Shown here piece by piece: positions 13,601-28,600 of a stretch of 64,000 nucleotides of DNA. Source of the stretch: Varanus komodoensis (lineage: Eukaryota; Chordata; Lepidosauria; Squamata; Varanidae); assembly GCF_004798865.1 (NCBI RefSeq), contig NW_025335409.1, positions 12,381,061 to 12,445,060 on the forward strand, in the 5' to 3' direction. The notes below the pieces were generated by a model. The model did no database searches and was not told the origin of the DNA. It saw nothing but the letters and a program-made list of their open reading frames with translations. The translations under genes were made by a program, and so were the position numbers. Within the stretch, counting starts at the first letter, position 1. Every line of letters starts with the position of its first letter.

Positions 13601-16600
13601 ATGACAATATACATCTAGAGAGGGGGCTTGCACCAGCCATTAGGGGAGTAGAATATATCTGCATAGAAATGGACAATAAATCCCTCAGGACACTGCTGGC
13701 ATTGAAGATTGTCCACTTATTCTGTATTACTCTTGGTTTCCATTTCAGAGACAAAGTGAGATGCAGAAGAACCCAGACACTGGCTTTTTACACTTCATAT
13801 TCCTAATCCAACCTTTATGTACATGTACAATCACAACACCTTTCCCACTTCTCAGGAAGCAGCAGTCAAGCCAATGCAGGTATCATATTGTTGAAATGAC
13901 TTACTCCTCTCAACAAATTCCTCTTTTGAAGGTGGGTCAGTTTGCACATGTGACAAGCCAGGCTTATGCACACTCTCCTCCCATCTCATCTTTCCACCAA
14001 ACCAGAATGCAGAATAAACCAGAATTTAGTTTCATTTTATCAGATTCCTCATTTGTCATCACATGTAAACCATGAATTGTGATTTAAAACAAATGTTAAT
14101 TAGTCCAGAGTTTGAGATTAGTGTCTTTAGCAACTGACTAAAATTTCTTTTAACTGGTGTGGAAAGAAAATAACTCTAGATCTACTGAAAGACCTCCAAA
14201 TTATATGCAGTAGATTGACAATGATTTCTTACTCCCAATTATTTACCAAGTGATTCACTCTTCTCCTGTAACCCTAAATTATACTGCAGAAGTTAAGAAA
14301 ACTTGGAGTAAGCAAGAATGGAATTCCATTCACTTCTGGTACTCAAAACAAATTCCTAGGTTCTGAATTCTTTTAATTCACAGATATATGCCTTTTGCAA
14401 CAGGTTCCAGCTGGTGATCTTGAACATCTATGGTAAAAAGTAGACCTTTCCATCTCCTCCTCCACAATTTTAAACAATAATTCTTGGTTTGCAGTAAACA
14501 GCAAGCTAGGAACATTGGCATCTAAAAGAATTTGCCAGGCAAAGCAAAGTTGTACAGTATTATGTGAATATAACTTGAACACATAAGGTAAACCACCACA
14601 ACACATTTATGCATTTTCCATTTGTATATTTTTTGTTGCTTACATTCCATGACATTTAGAATGTCAGAAATTCCTGAAAATATGACAGCAGTCACTGAGA
14701 AAAGTATAACAGTCAAGTTTCAAGGAAGTGATATTATGAACTCCAATAATTATTTGGAATGATAAGATTTTAAAAATAAAGAATATTGCATAAGCAAAAT
14801 ACAGCTATCTTGAAAATGTCTTCTTGGATATTTTCTGGTACAATGACTCTTTCACATGACTTGTCAGGAAAAGGGTCCACATGCTCTAGAAACATTTCCT
14901 TCATATTTGCAAGCGTTCTATAGAGAGCAGGAATGGGTGATGAGTGTCTTTGGCAGAGGAAAAATAAATGGGTATATCTGATTTACCCATTTGGTGTTTT
15001 TGAATAAGTCTCACATACACTGTTTTTCACACTATTGTCAACTTCTTTACAAAAACTGTTGCTTGAATAATTTTGGACTGCACATTTTGAAGCTGGTAGT
15101 AAGTACATTTTTAAAGCAGTGTATGGTATTTTTGTAACAGTATTATTACAACTAGCAAACAAGCCCAGCTTCACTTTGGTTGGAATAGCTCTTAATTTGA
15201 TTCAGCAAAGCCTGTAAGCAATCTTACACACCAGTTCGAGTCAGACATATTGTATCTACCCTATCTGAGTAAAGGAATATAACTGAGCGAACCACATTCA
15301 TATGTTAAAATCATGGCCATTTAAGGAAACTGTGCACGTTTCAGTGTTTGCTCCCTGACAACTGATAAGTTATTTAGGCTTTAGCTAAATAACTTCCCAG
15401 ACACTCTCTGAGTAAACACTGCCGAAAACTATCAAACAGTCCTAATGAAAGAAGTAACTATTAATCTGTAAGCACTGCCAATATTTTCAGGTATCTAAAA
15501 ACCATTTATGTTTTAAAAAATAAATCAAGACTTTCTTTGGCTTGTGTTTTCCTTAATGCCTTTATCAAAGCCTTCAAGTGTAGAAAAACCTGACATTTCT
15601 GTATGTGCAAGAACAGCTAGAAACTTTTTCCTGGGACTGTACCTTCTCTTGATGTAGCCTCCATCTTAAAGGCCAGAAGTCTACAGATGGTTGCAAAGGG
15701 ACAAAAAAGCACCTAAGCACCATTCTTTTACTTCTGATTGTGGGCTGGGGATAGAACAGCGTGTAGCACTCAGAACTAGTAGTATGGGGTGGTATATAAT
15801 TGCAATAACTTTCTTTGAACTAATAGCAGTGCATTCTAACAGTACAGTACAATAACTCAAAACACCATCTTAAAAGTAATGCAATCTTGCAGAATCATAA
15901 CTTACAAATACGTACAATTTGTCTATGAAATAGTGCCACTGCTTATATCAACACTACTGCCTTATTAAGTCATCCCATACAGATAATTTACCCTCACAGG
16001 GGTACTCTAAACAGGAGTGTCCTTCTGTAGCCCAACAGTAAGAACATCTCATCTAGCAACACAGTAGATTTTATTTGCACTACAGGACTGCAAAAATCAA
16101 TCAATCAATATAATCCTCCTATTATTGAGGTCATTATGGCATGGCCTCAATGCAGGATCAATAGAAGAAAACCTTTTGTTTAAAAAAAAAAAAACCCTCT
16201 CACTTAATTGGACAAAACATGGTGAAAATGTGCACCCTTCCTGTTTAGCCTATTGCTGGGGAGCCAAGGAATGTTCTTTCTACAAAAGGCCCATTTGTGA
16301 AAGAGCTCAATAGAGTTTGAACAAGTAGCCAAAAAAGACACTTGTACTTGAACTTCAACTTTAAGAACCCTCACAACTAGTTTAATACAGAATATTAAAG
16401 TGGAATGTCATGCTGTAATGGTTCACATTTGGAATATTTGTCAAAATATAGCCAACTCTATTCAATCCAGTTGTAGTAAGTATCAGCTGGATGCCAATAG
16501 TCTGCTCAGAAGAACACAGAAGCTTTTAACATTACCAGGAATAGATGGGCTTTACATAATGGATATTATTATAGAGGAAAGCCACATGCAGCATTTGGAG

Positions 16601-19600
16601 AAATGACCCCTTAAGGTCATCTGGGAGCACGGAATGCCTTCTATGTCTGCAGAAGTAACCAAAGGTGATGGTTTTGTGGAAGGTGTATTGGAATTCTCTC
16701 TCTTTTCCCAATAGCCCTTCCCTAAAATGGGGAACCTTCTCAATGTGAAACACCCCCCCAAAAAAAACCCATTAACAAATACATTTAACATAATACATTT
16801 TAATATTGCAATGATGTATTTCATACAATGTAAACAGAAACTATTTATAAATGTCTGAGTACATTTATTAATTAGTAACTAAATATTAAATTTACTGAAT
16901 ATACACTAATTTTAGTATAACATCACTAACAAATAATATGAAAAATTATACTCCATTTTGACTTGGATGTGCTTGTATTTTGCTACAAAGTAAATCAAAA
17001 TTTGGTGTTACTGATAGCACTTGCAAGCACATTTCTGATTCCACATCCATTTTATTTCTGTATTAAGCCTGTGTGATTGTTATTGCTTGTAATTTGAATC
17101 CACTCAAATGAAACCACTTTGGCTTTAAAATGAATTAATCTGCTTTTAAAGGTGTGTGTGTAAAGGCTCTAAATTAAAATGAATTAAGACCTTACCTCGT
17201 CACAGACTTCTCTCTTTTAAACAAAACAAAGGAATGAGGACCTCACAATTTCAATAATTTATGATCTTCACTAAACCTCGGGGCTCTAGGGAACAGTTTG
17301 AGTACCATGTCTTTAAACCAACCAGAACCCACAACCCAACAACAAACCATGGGTTGTCTTTCTGAATTATTCATGGTTTCTTAAATACAGCCGCTTTCAT
17401 ACATCACAACCACTCAGATACAACTATCCAAACCATGGGGTTATTGTTCTGTGCAAACCAGGTCATTAAGTATACAGCTATATCCTATGAATCAAATTCT
17501 CTTACAGCGTATTTTTATTACCAGAATTTAGGATTTAAAAATTTCTCAAGACAACTAATAAACCAGTAGCAGCTCAGTTATCAACAGAAGACTAGAGTAC
17601 CAACGTCAACAGCTTGCCATGCTAGATTTCAAGTGACTGAATTTCTCTTTCGCAGTTTAAATACCCTACCTAGTTAGAGACTGCCTTTTAAAATGCAGAG
17701 AGTTTTAAAAGCAGCTGGAACTTTCATGGGGGTCAAAGGAAACTGCTAAAAGACAAACTGTTTATCCCACAGTTGGTGCTGGACTGCAGCCAACAGCTGG
17801 TAGGAAGAACACTAAACTGCACTGATTTGCTATGCAAATACTCTTTGGAGCTCTGTTGCTACCCTCATGTTTTAGTCCACTTTGTTTTTTACACTAGAAA
17901 AGCAAAACACAGAGCACAGCCAATTGTGAATTATACACATATATTTAAATGTTTCCCTAAAACAAAATACAGCAGCAGGGTGCTAATCCTTTGCCACTTC
18001 CATGTTTACTGCAGAGATAGCAAACTATTAAAGCATGCTTAAACTATTAACAATTGTACAGTACACTTTCTGTACCTTACAAAAATGTTTAGGTTAGTGG
18101 ATATTTCAAACCCTAAAGCTTTTGAAAGCAAGCAGAGTTTATTTTTGAGGAGCAGTGATAGGGCCTTTCAGGATCCAGTGTTTCCATCAGTGTACTAGTA
18201 ACCTCCAGCACTACGCTCTGTGTAGGGAACATCTATTCTAGAAGCTGCAACCAGTGAAGAATGTGGCAGTTCAATTATTAACAGAGGCTGGCCACAAGAA
18301 ATGTATTAGACACAAACACTGCCTTCCTGTCTTATCACACCACGTACAAGGTGCTAGTTATGACCTTTATAGCTCTAAATAGCATTTGCCTATTATATCT
18401 ATGGGAAAGTCTTATCCCTGGCTCTTTACTCTCTGTCAGAGAGACTGCAGTTCTTAATACAAAGGAAAATGTGGTAGGGCTTCAGGGAAGGGCATCTTCC
18501 ATGGCAGCATCACAATTCTGGAATCAGTTCCTCAAGGAGGCCCGTAAGGTCACTGTGTTTACTCTTCTGGGTCTTTTTAATGTTTTTTTCTACACAATTA
18601 TCCTTTAATTCCAAAGTTTGATTGGATGAGGGAATTTTGCTTTAACTATTTCACAGAGAAATTTAGTTACTTTTAAAAGCAAACCCACATGTATGATTGG
18701 TCAACTGCAAACTTCTGTATCAAGAAGGAGTCCAAATTCCACATCAATGGAATGTGTCATTATCATGGAATTCTGTTTACTATACTGGTGCTGAAAAAAA
18801 GTCTGCTTTCATCCCAGACTTTTCACACTGGTATGAAAATAAATCAAGTAAAGCAACTGGCATGCAGTAGTAATGGTAATAAGAGGCAGATACATAGAAA
18901 AAGCTTTTCAATTAAATTTTTTGCTTTCATTTAGTATTCTTTCCCAGCACTGTTTTAGTAAAAGAAAAAAATAAGCCTTCAAAATGCTAATCATTATGTC
19001 ACTATTTTCACATGGATCAGCTAAGTTACGATTTGCAAAATGAAGCAGTTCTACTAAAAATGCTCTTGATTAGAACACTACCACAATTAGGGCTCTCCCA
19101 CAATCTGTGCCAGCACTGATAGTTAATACTAAAAATCACAATTTTGTGCTAAAACAAAATACTGGACAATTTTAGTATGCTTACAACATAGTAAATATGT
19201 CACTACAAATATGCTTACATAAATGAGAATGTTCCAAAACAGTCAACATGCAAAATGCTGAGGACAGGTAGGAGGAAATCTGTTTAGTGCATTATAGCTA
19301 GCAAAGTAATATCCTCTTTTAGTATTGAGCAGCGGCAGCAAGCCTAAAGTAGCAAGTTGTAGTGGAGGACTTGTTTGCAGATGGCCATACTGCTTTCTTC
19401 ATGAAAAAGGATATTAATGACAAAGGAATTATTATAGGAGTGCCTCTCTAGTTCAGCTAGGTAACTCACACTGCATTCCACCATTATATAAATAGACTAT
19501 CTAGAATGATCCAAAAGGTGTCAAAAATGAATTAGTAGAACTATGCACTACATTCTAGAATTTGTCACAAAGTATTTTTGTGGCTTGATATGATGGCCAA

Positions 19601-22600
19601 CAGAGTTACCAAATGTTGGAAAACAGTTTAAAGAATTTTCCTTCTTGCACAAATTCTACAGTGTATGACCAATTCCACTACCACCACCCCAATAATGGAC
19701 ACTTCTTCCCCTCCTTTCTTTGCAAGGATCTTGCCTTCCTATGTTTGTGATAATCTGTTATGTCTTTGTGTAGTTACTAGTTTTTAATTCTCCATTGTTC
19801 TAAATGAACTGGGCTAGCTAGCAGCACAGAATACCCGCTTATCGCTTATTGAACCTAGCCCACCCTTGCGCACAGCACACCTACTTGCTAACTACTTTAT
19901 CTGAAAGGTACAGGGTATACCCCGACCCTCTCAGTTTCACGTAAGCATGACCATGCGAAACAAAATAAAACAGGAACAAGGTGGTGATGGCTATGCACAA
20001 GAAGCACGAGCGCAAGGTCAGGCAGGGAAGATAACATGACTAAGAGGCCTGCAAGACCCGGATACCAGCGACGATTAGGAGTGGTCAGCAGAAACGGTGG
20101 CAAGAGACGTGCCGAAGACATACATTAGTACTTTTCCAGAGATAAAGAAATGCTATAAAAAGGCTTGTAATACCATACATAGGAACCGCACTTTACTAAT
20201 GTGTTGGTCCCTGCGCAGGTAAATAAAGGACCCTCCAACTCTCCAGGTTGGTGTCCAGTGGTCTCATTCCGCTGCGATACAACACTAAATATGGGCAAAT
20301 CTTGTAACCAGTGTATGACTGTTCTTTTCCCAGAGGAAATCTCTTCTCCCAACAAATATGTTTACAACCAGGACAAGCAGGCAACTTATAGCTGACGCTG
20401 TTTTTTTTGTAGCAACAAGGGTATAATGGGGGAAGAAACTACTCAAAGAAATGGAGGCATATTGAAAAAAGTCACCAAGCTATGGTAAGTTAAACTTGTT
20501 CCCTGTATACGAGCACACTTCAGTAACTTTTACAAGTAAGGAATTGGGATTAAAATGTTTTCATTTAAGATACAAGATCATTATTAATTTGCGCATGTAC
20601 CAAAACCCATGAAATTTACATATTAAGGCAATGGTCTTAACTTCTATGCCATATAAGCAAGAAACACATTCCACAGTCTTACATATAGTAACTCCTCTTT
20701 CTTCCTGATGATTTGGATCACCTAATACAGTCAGCTCCAACACTCATCCAACTTATTCTGTATCCCTTACTGCATCCTCAACATCCTGCAGATCGTGGAT
20801 GGTCATAATCCTTATCACTGGGCTTTTAAAATTATTTTGTTGAGTTAACCACTACATTATTTTTGTCTAGTCCCATTTCACTTCTAATGTGAAAGGGAAC
20901 TATATCCTTCCCAAGTAGCCTCCTATACTGGAAAAAAGAGCATTTGTTCCTCTGCATCATTTAAAAATAGAGCCCAGCCAATTCACATTCAAATATGAGA
21001 TTCTAAGTTACCAAACTGAGCAACAATGTTAAACATCTGTTTGTAGATGTACCCCTAGAGCAACTTCTGAGCATCTGTTTCCACAGTGGAACCTGAGCAC
21101 TCATGTATTCATATTTAACTATCAATAAAAGTTTAATTTACATAAACTGTAACTGAACAAACAAGAACTTTAACCAAACCATTTCCCATTATCAGGAGAG
21201 AAGTAAAGGAGCAAATTTCACTCTTCATACAGGGACTAACTGTGCCCAGTTATCCCAACAAAAGGTATTGAAAGTAAGTAGAAAGTTCAAAAGAAATGTT
21301 TCCATCCCCATCTCCCATAATTAAGATAGAATTTCAGGTTCCTTTCAGTGTATTGTTTTAGTTGTATAAAGTAGAAACTTCAGTTGGCCTCTGTAGATAA
21401 TAAGGACAATGTATCACAAAACTGATCTGAAATGTTTTCAGAATGGCTTCCACCTTGAGTCAGAACTCACCATATTCACATTTACTTAGGGTTATTGCAG
21501 GTTTCTTGTTACCAAGCAGGTTGTCTTGCCAGCAATTGAGGAAGTGGAAATAATCATCCTCATCAGAGAGCTCCACAGATTCAGGAGCTTTAATGTTAAG
21601 TGATTAACAAAAGGGATACTACCTCTGTGGTGTTTCAGACCATTAGTCTTGCTGCCATGAGAAACCAGCCATTTGAAAGGGAAGCCCCAGCTTCTCTCAG
21701 AGAAATCTGGTCAGGGCTGCAACAACTTTAATTTGCAAAGTGCTACAGAGACAAGGTCCTGAAATGTTCCCTTTGATGCATTTATATTAAGAACATAGGA
21801 GCCATGCTGGATTAGACCAAGGGTATCTAGTTCAGGGTGGGATGCAGGTGGCACAGTGGTTTAAATTGCTGTGCTGGTTTATCGAAAGGTGGCCGGTTCG
21901 AATCTGCACAACGGGGTGAGTTCCCATTGCTCCCTCCCAGCTCCCGCCAACCTTGCAGTTCAAAAGCATGCAAATGCCAGTAGATAAAGAGGTACCACTT
22001 TGGTGGGAAGGTAAACAGCGTTCCATGCACTTCAGTGTTTAGTCATGCCAGCCACATGACCACAGAGACTGTCTGCGGACAAACGCTGGCTCCCTCGGCT
22101 AGGAAACGGAGATGAGCACTGCCCCCTAGAGTCAGACATAACTGGACTTTAATGTCAAGGGGAAACCTTTATCTTTTTATCTAGTTCAGGATTCACTTCA
22201 AATAGTGGCCAACCAGCTGCCCACAGATTCTCACAAGCAGTACATGAGTGCAACAGTGCACTTGAGTGCAACAGTTCAAGTTGCCCAGCAACTGGTACAC
22301 AGAGATACTGCCTCTGATACTGGAATTCCTAGTGACCTTGGTTTGTTCAGAGCCTACACAACATGAAGTTTCTGGCAAAGTTCTGAAAAGAGGGTTATGA
22401 TGTCCCTAGACTGGCCTGGAGTGTTCAGTAAGGCCCCAAGGCCCAATGAGCTCAGTCAGTGTCCAGATCTGTTAAAGTCTGAACAGAGGCCAACAGATCA
22501 GACCACAAGAAATGTGATCATACCCAACCACCTTCTTCACATTCCTTCACACCACAGACATGCAGATTTAATTCATGACTGCAATTCATCAGATAGTCTA

Positions 22601-25600
22601 TTCTGGCAAGTTTGGAGGTCTTAAATGAGTCTGAAAATTTCCTCAGTTTGACTCAGGCTTGAGTTCATGGCCTCATTTGCTATGGATTCTATATTAGTCA
22701 GATCTACAGAGAGCTCTGTCAGAGATTAGTCCTCTTTGGATTCTGATCCTAGTTTCTGGAAATGTTCTTTCAATCATCTGGCTGGCTGTCACCCTTGCCT
22801 ATGGTGCCTTTGCTGGTTAAAAAGAACCTTGTGCCAAGTCTACAACAGTGATACAAGTTTCCAGGGCCTCAGGATCTGAACGATCATTAAGGTGGATTTA
22901 AGCTGTGAAGAGTGAATCAGGAGACCCCATTTCATGCTCTACCATAATCCAGGTTTTAATGAGGGATGCTAAGAATTAAAGCAAAACTGAGAAAATTAAA
23001 AGCCTGAGTAGACAGGAGAGCTAAAGTTCTAGGTGTCCATCTTCTAATATCAACAATCCTGATCACTTAAGATGATGTTAAAGCTTCCCCAACCACCACT
23101 TCAGCAATCCTTTGAAAATTGGTTTGTGTCTGCTACTCCCAAAGGATATGGTGGCCAATGCAGCCTTCCAACCCCAAAACTCATCCAGTCCTGTCATAAT
23201 ACTTCTATTAAAGACCGCAAATGCATGAGTTCGTACTATACATTAAATAGCTGGGATTCCAAAATTGGAACCTGCCACTAGTTATACCGCAAGCATTGAC
23301 ACAGAAATGTGCTAGCAATTAACCAAAAGAACACTGAGACAGGTAGGGATACTTTAATAAAGATGGTGAGGTGCGATGAAGGGAGCAAGGCAGGATGCCA
23401 AATGAGCACTAACATTAGCATCTCCCCCACAAGTTCAGACTATTTGGCAATTTAGCCCTGTATCAACTTTTATAGCCTGTCATATCGCATGAAGCTTCCA
23501 CTGATGTGCTAGTAATCCTTACAGCCAAGTGAAATCATTTCCCTGCTTCCCTGAACAGCAGCTAGAAGAGTTGTTTTGAGTAAGATGGGTTGGTAGTGCC
23601 CATAGGAATTGTGAAACAATTAGAGGGTGTGGCAGTTTTCTTAACTTGGAGAGTGGTGCTGCTAGATGAGGATGCTGACTAACTTGCACAAATGCAGAAG
23701 TACCACAGCTCTGTGTTGATATATAGGTCCCAAACCTCACACATCACAGTCCTACATTCAAAGAGCTAAGGAAATAAGTCAGTTCAACTGCTGATAAGAA
23801 GGCACCTTAAATTACATCAAAAAGCTGAAACAAATTTTGTTCTTTGATAGCATCCTGTAACATAAGCTTCAGTGGAATTAATTTAGTTAAATTTTAAAGG
23901 TATAATACATTTAACATTCAATGTTTTTTAAAAATTTGTGAATCAGTCACAACATTTCCCCCTCTTCTCAGTGAGATCTTCAAGGTCTTGAGTGTCTTCC
24001 CCTTATTTCTCAGTGCCTCCATCTTTTCCTCACTTTCCTGAATCTGCAACTACTTGGAAAAATGAAGATCATGAGGCCACCACTCTTTTCACCAACACTT
24101 TTTTGACAGTTGCTAAAAGTAAAGCCTTTCAATTTTAAAATCCTCTGGTAAATATTGTTTTTTGACAGGGAAAAATGTACAATTAATTTCCAGAGAGTTT
24201 TAAAAAGAAAACCCTTTCCTGGATTGTGTGTAAGGTCAGAAAAGTCAGAGGAAAATCAGGACAGTGATATTTACTACTGACAAGCTGTTTCTGTTTGAAA
24301 TTGTATGCAGTTATAAAGTGGTCAACAGGAAAAGCTTTGCTATGCTGTGAATTTAGCCCCTGAAAATGGCAGGATAAGCAGCCCTAACTCCTGCCTCTGT
24401 TAACAAAAGAGACCAATGAAATAAATGTAAGGTGCCAACCTAACAGTAGAATCCTTGGCTTCATCAAATATCTGACAATTTGACTGTGGTCCATTGACCA
24501 CTCTGCCAACTCTAGATATAGTATAAAACTGAAAGTTTAAGTAAAAGACAGTCAAGTTACTTAAACTTAAACCAAAGTTGGAAAAGAGATATAAGCAAGC
24601 AATTAATGTAGTAGCTTAGCAGAATATGACCTTTAGAATATCACACTAAGGGCACACCCATGCAAATCGAAATAGGAAAAAAAGCCAACTCCTCCCAAGC
24701 ATATTTGCATGGAATTGTGCCTTTAATAAACTAGATGTCTGGACACAAGTGAAGTTTCTGCCATATACTGAGACACCATGCCATAAAATAGAGAGCGGAA
24801 TGTTGAAGCAACAGCCATCCATTCTGCTGCTCTGCTTTAAAAAGAAACTTTTCCATGAAGAATTCAAAAAGTGCTATTACTTCAAGATCTTCAGAAGCAA
24901 ATTGAAGGAAAATATTATCTCTGAAGATCTTTAAAATATTAAAGTGTACGGCTCTTCACTCATTTGAGATGCACACAAATTAGGTAACTATTTTGTCTCT
25001 TTCCATAAAAAATTAGATGCCAGAAAGCTGAATGAAAGTATGTCTTTATTTAGCAATGCAAAATACATTTAGCAATGTATTTCCAGTTTATTACTTTTAT
25101 TAACAACTTTCATCATGGTGACACCCTTGCCATACTAACTTCCCAATAAGCCTGTGCAACCTTGTGAGGTAGGTTAAGCCAAGAAATAATGATTAGTGTA
25201 ATGTTACCTACAGCACTTCATAAATGGCTGGAGAGTTGAACCAAGATCTGTTCAATCCTAGTCCAATACACTAATATGTATACTACACTGGCTCTTCAGA
25301 AATATCACAGATGAACCATGGATGTCACATGATATCACTATGACCACAAAGAAAAGTAATATGAATAACACCTCTCCACTGTACTAAATGTATTACATTC
25401 AGCTTGCCTGCATGAATTGGTCCCTATATGTTCTGTGCTCTGTAACAGCTATGGTATTTTGTCCATAATGGACAAAAACTCACAAAGAAGCAAACTCTGA
25501 TCCTTTTAGCAATCCATAGCCACTATGCAGGTTCTATACCATCTGTGGAATGCAGGGTGGATAATTTTTTAAAAATCAAAAAAATCAGATTTTTAAAATT

Positions 25601-28600
25601 TAAATAGGATTTTAATTGAAATTAGATTTTTAAAAAATAAAATGCTTTTTGAAGAAAATCTATCTAAAGATAGTTTTATATTAAGATACATTGCAGCCCA
25701 AAGGATATTCATCATGAAATAAGGATTAGTTTTTAATAAATTGTTAATTTGTTAACATTTTGGGGGGGTAAACAAATTCCATTAATCCATTCACAATGTC
25801 ATGCTCTTCTAGCGGTTTCTGTAACCTCATTGGGCAATTTTTTATGTGGAATATAGTATCACAGATGCTTGGTTTTGCACTTCTCAAAACTGTCTTCAGA
25901 GATCGCATTCCTCTTCTTCACAGCAAAAAAATTATAAAATAAACATACATAATTTTGTTTATTATGAGAAAAAGACCTTAATCCCATTGTTCCTTTGCAA
26001 ATCTATGTACAAAGAATCAACTCCTTACCTCTTAAGTGTCAAGTTTCAAAAAATTCAATGAACAGAAGAGGTATGTTGGGAGTGGAATAGATCTGCACAA
26101 GAAGCTAGGTGTGAGAGGTGAGGTGGAAGCTGTAAAAACAAACGTGAACCCTTCTGAGCAGAATACGCCACAAGTATTTGGATCTTTTTGTGTGTGGCCT
26201 GAACTTTATCATATTATTCTTTCCCTAGAGGAGGACGGCGCAGTAGCACAGCGGCTTACTGACACTGGAACTGTCTATCAAAACTGGTTGGCACTCCAGC
26301 AGTTTGAGCCCAGTCTTATGGGATGGAGTGAGCTCCCACTATCTGCCCCTAGCTCCTGCCCACCTAGCAGTTGGAAAGCATACCATCTATGAGTAGATAA
26401 ATAGGGACCACCATTCCTCAGTGGGAAACATGCTGGCATCATACACGATGAAGCAACCACCAGGGCTGGATCTGCCTGGACACGCTCACCAGAGGATTGG
26501 CGGAGAACAGCCGATGAAGTGTCTTCCACAAGAACACTACTGGCCAACCAGTGCTAAACTAGTTTGCCCCCCATGGTACACTGATGCAGTAACAGACTAG
26601 CAACTGCAGGAGTCAGAACATCTACTGTGTATAAACACTGTAGACTCCCTGGCATTATATGCCATACGCTAAATTTTAAAAATCCCTAGAGAAAACCTAT
26701 AATGGCAGCAGGCCCTAAAAGAGACCCAGTTCAGGAATATTTTAATGACGTTTCTCTACTTATGGGTAGGACAGGCACGCATGCAAATTATGTAGAAAAC
26801 TTACGCAGAAAAATTATGTAGAAAAAGTTTTAATGTAGTCTGACTAGTGATTTATTTTGGGATTTAAATCAAATCCAGCCTAGTAGAATGTCATTTAGTT
26901 TTGGGAAGAAGAGGAGGAGAACGACGACAACATAAAAAACAAACTTGGGGTTGCAATTGGTCCCTCTTTGCTTTAAAACCAGAACTTCAACCCTAACTGT
27001 TGCACTGCTCACAAGCCCAGTTCAGATACAAGTCCAACAGCTTAAACATCAGAATACGCTTCCATCTGACTGTACCAGCTGAAATTCTCGCCACTATATC
27101 TTACTAATTTCTATAGTTCTATGTACTATATAAATGCTCCACAAAATGCTATAATTAGTCACAAGCAGTTTACATAGAGTTATTTAACTTAGATCTTCAC
27201 CCAAACACACAGTGTGACATCATACTTTCTGCTAGAGGTTAAAAGTCCCACCAAGGAACACAGAGGAGAGCCAGAGAAGGTCTTTTGGTGTACAATCCTA
27301 AAAAAATGTTTCAACAGAAAAAGGTCCTACAACTCCCAGTATTCCCTAGCCAGGCCTGCACCTTAAGAGGCTGTTCCAGCAATCAACCTGGATTCAACAA
27401 ACACTTGTATATACATAGTGAAGAAGTGCCCAACAAAAGCCACAGCTGACATAGCCACACAGAAATGTCAGCCATGCTGAAGCAGGAAACCCTGGCCACA
27501 ACACACAGGGCTTCCTATTTGCTGCAGCATGTCCTCAGGCTGGCTTCACATCTGCTGCAGTTCTCGCTAATTCTGCCACATCCCTCTTCACCCACAATAT
27601 TAGCTTCCCATTCAAGTACAGAGCAAGGTGTTTGTAGCACTGACTATATTTCTAGTCCGAATTTGTCAAGCTTTAATACCCAGTTATATTCAACAGCCAG
27701 ACTTGCAATTTTATAAAGGGCCCTGATTACACTTTTAGGTTGCAATCCTTCACCCAATTAAGATTACTCATATCCCAAGGAAGTCATCAGTATTTGATGA
27801 CTTCCTTGGGATATGCACATAACAAGGCACACAACAAACTCAGCAATCATTCTTCATACAGTCTTTATACATCCTTAAATATCATGAAGATGGACATGCT
27901 AAGACTGTGTTCAAAGCATCTGTATTCTGTTTACACAGCTTCTTTTAATTTGCATGATTTATTTTGCTTCTATTAAACACTGTAATTTATAGTGCAGTTT
28001 CTAAAGTGTTTGATGTAACCCTCTTAGCAAGCCTTACAACAATAACTCTGCAAGATTTATTTATTTATTAGAGTCACATCTCACCTTTTTCTTTTTTACA
28101 GATCTCAAAGCAACTTACATCATTCTCTTGCTTCTGCTTGCTGCTCTGTCTTATTCCCATAACAACAACTCGGGGAGGTAGATTGGGTAAAGAGTCTGTG
28201 ACTGGCCCAAAGTCACCCAGTTGGGTCCTTGGCTGAGCAAGGACCAGAACCCAAACTGCCTGAATCCCAGAGCCATGCTCCACACTGGTTTTCCATAAAT
28301 GGGCTTATTTATCTCTATACAGCAAATGGTATTTGGGGGCCAGGGATGCAGGTGGTGCAGTGGTTTAAACTGCTGTGCTGCTGGGCTGGTTGATCGAAAG
28401 GTGGCCAGTTCGAATTTGAGTGAGTTCCCGTTGCTCCGTCCCAGCTCCTGCCAACCTTGCAGTTCAAAAGCATGCAGATGCCAGTAGATAAAAAGGTGCC
28501 ACTTTGGTGGGAAGGTAAACAGCGTTCCATGCACTTCGGTGTTTAGTCATGCCGGCCAAATGACCACAGAGACCATCTGCAGACAAACGCTGGCTCCCTT

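Noticed and set aside
27769-27815. Hairpin as a microRNA precursor
   Set aside because: Stem of 21 bp is shorter than a usual precursor, pairing is perfect with no bulges, and nothing outside the stem pairs; a template-switch origin is simpler.
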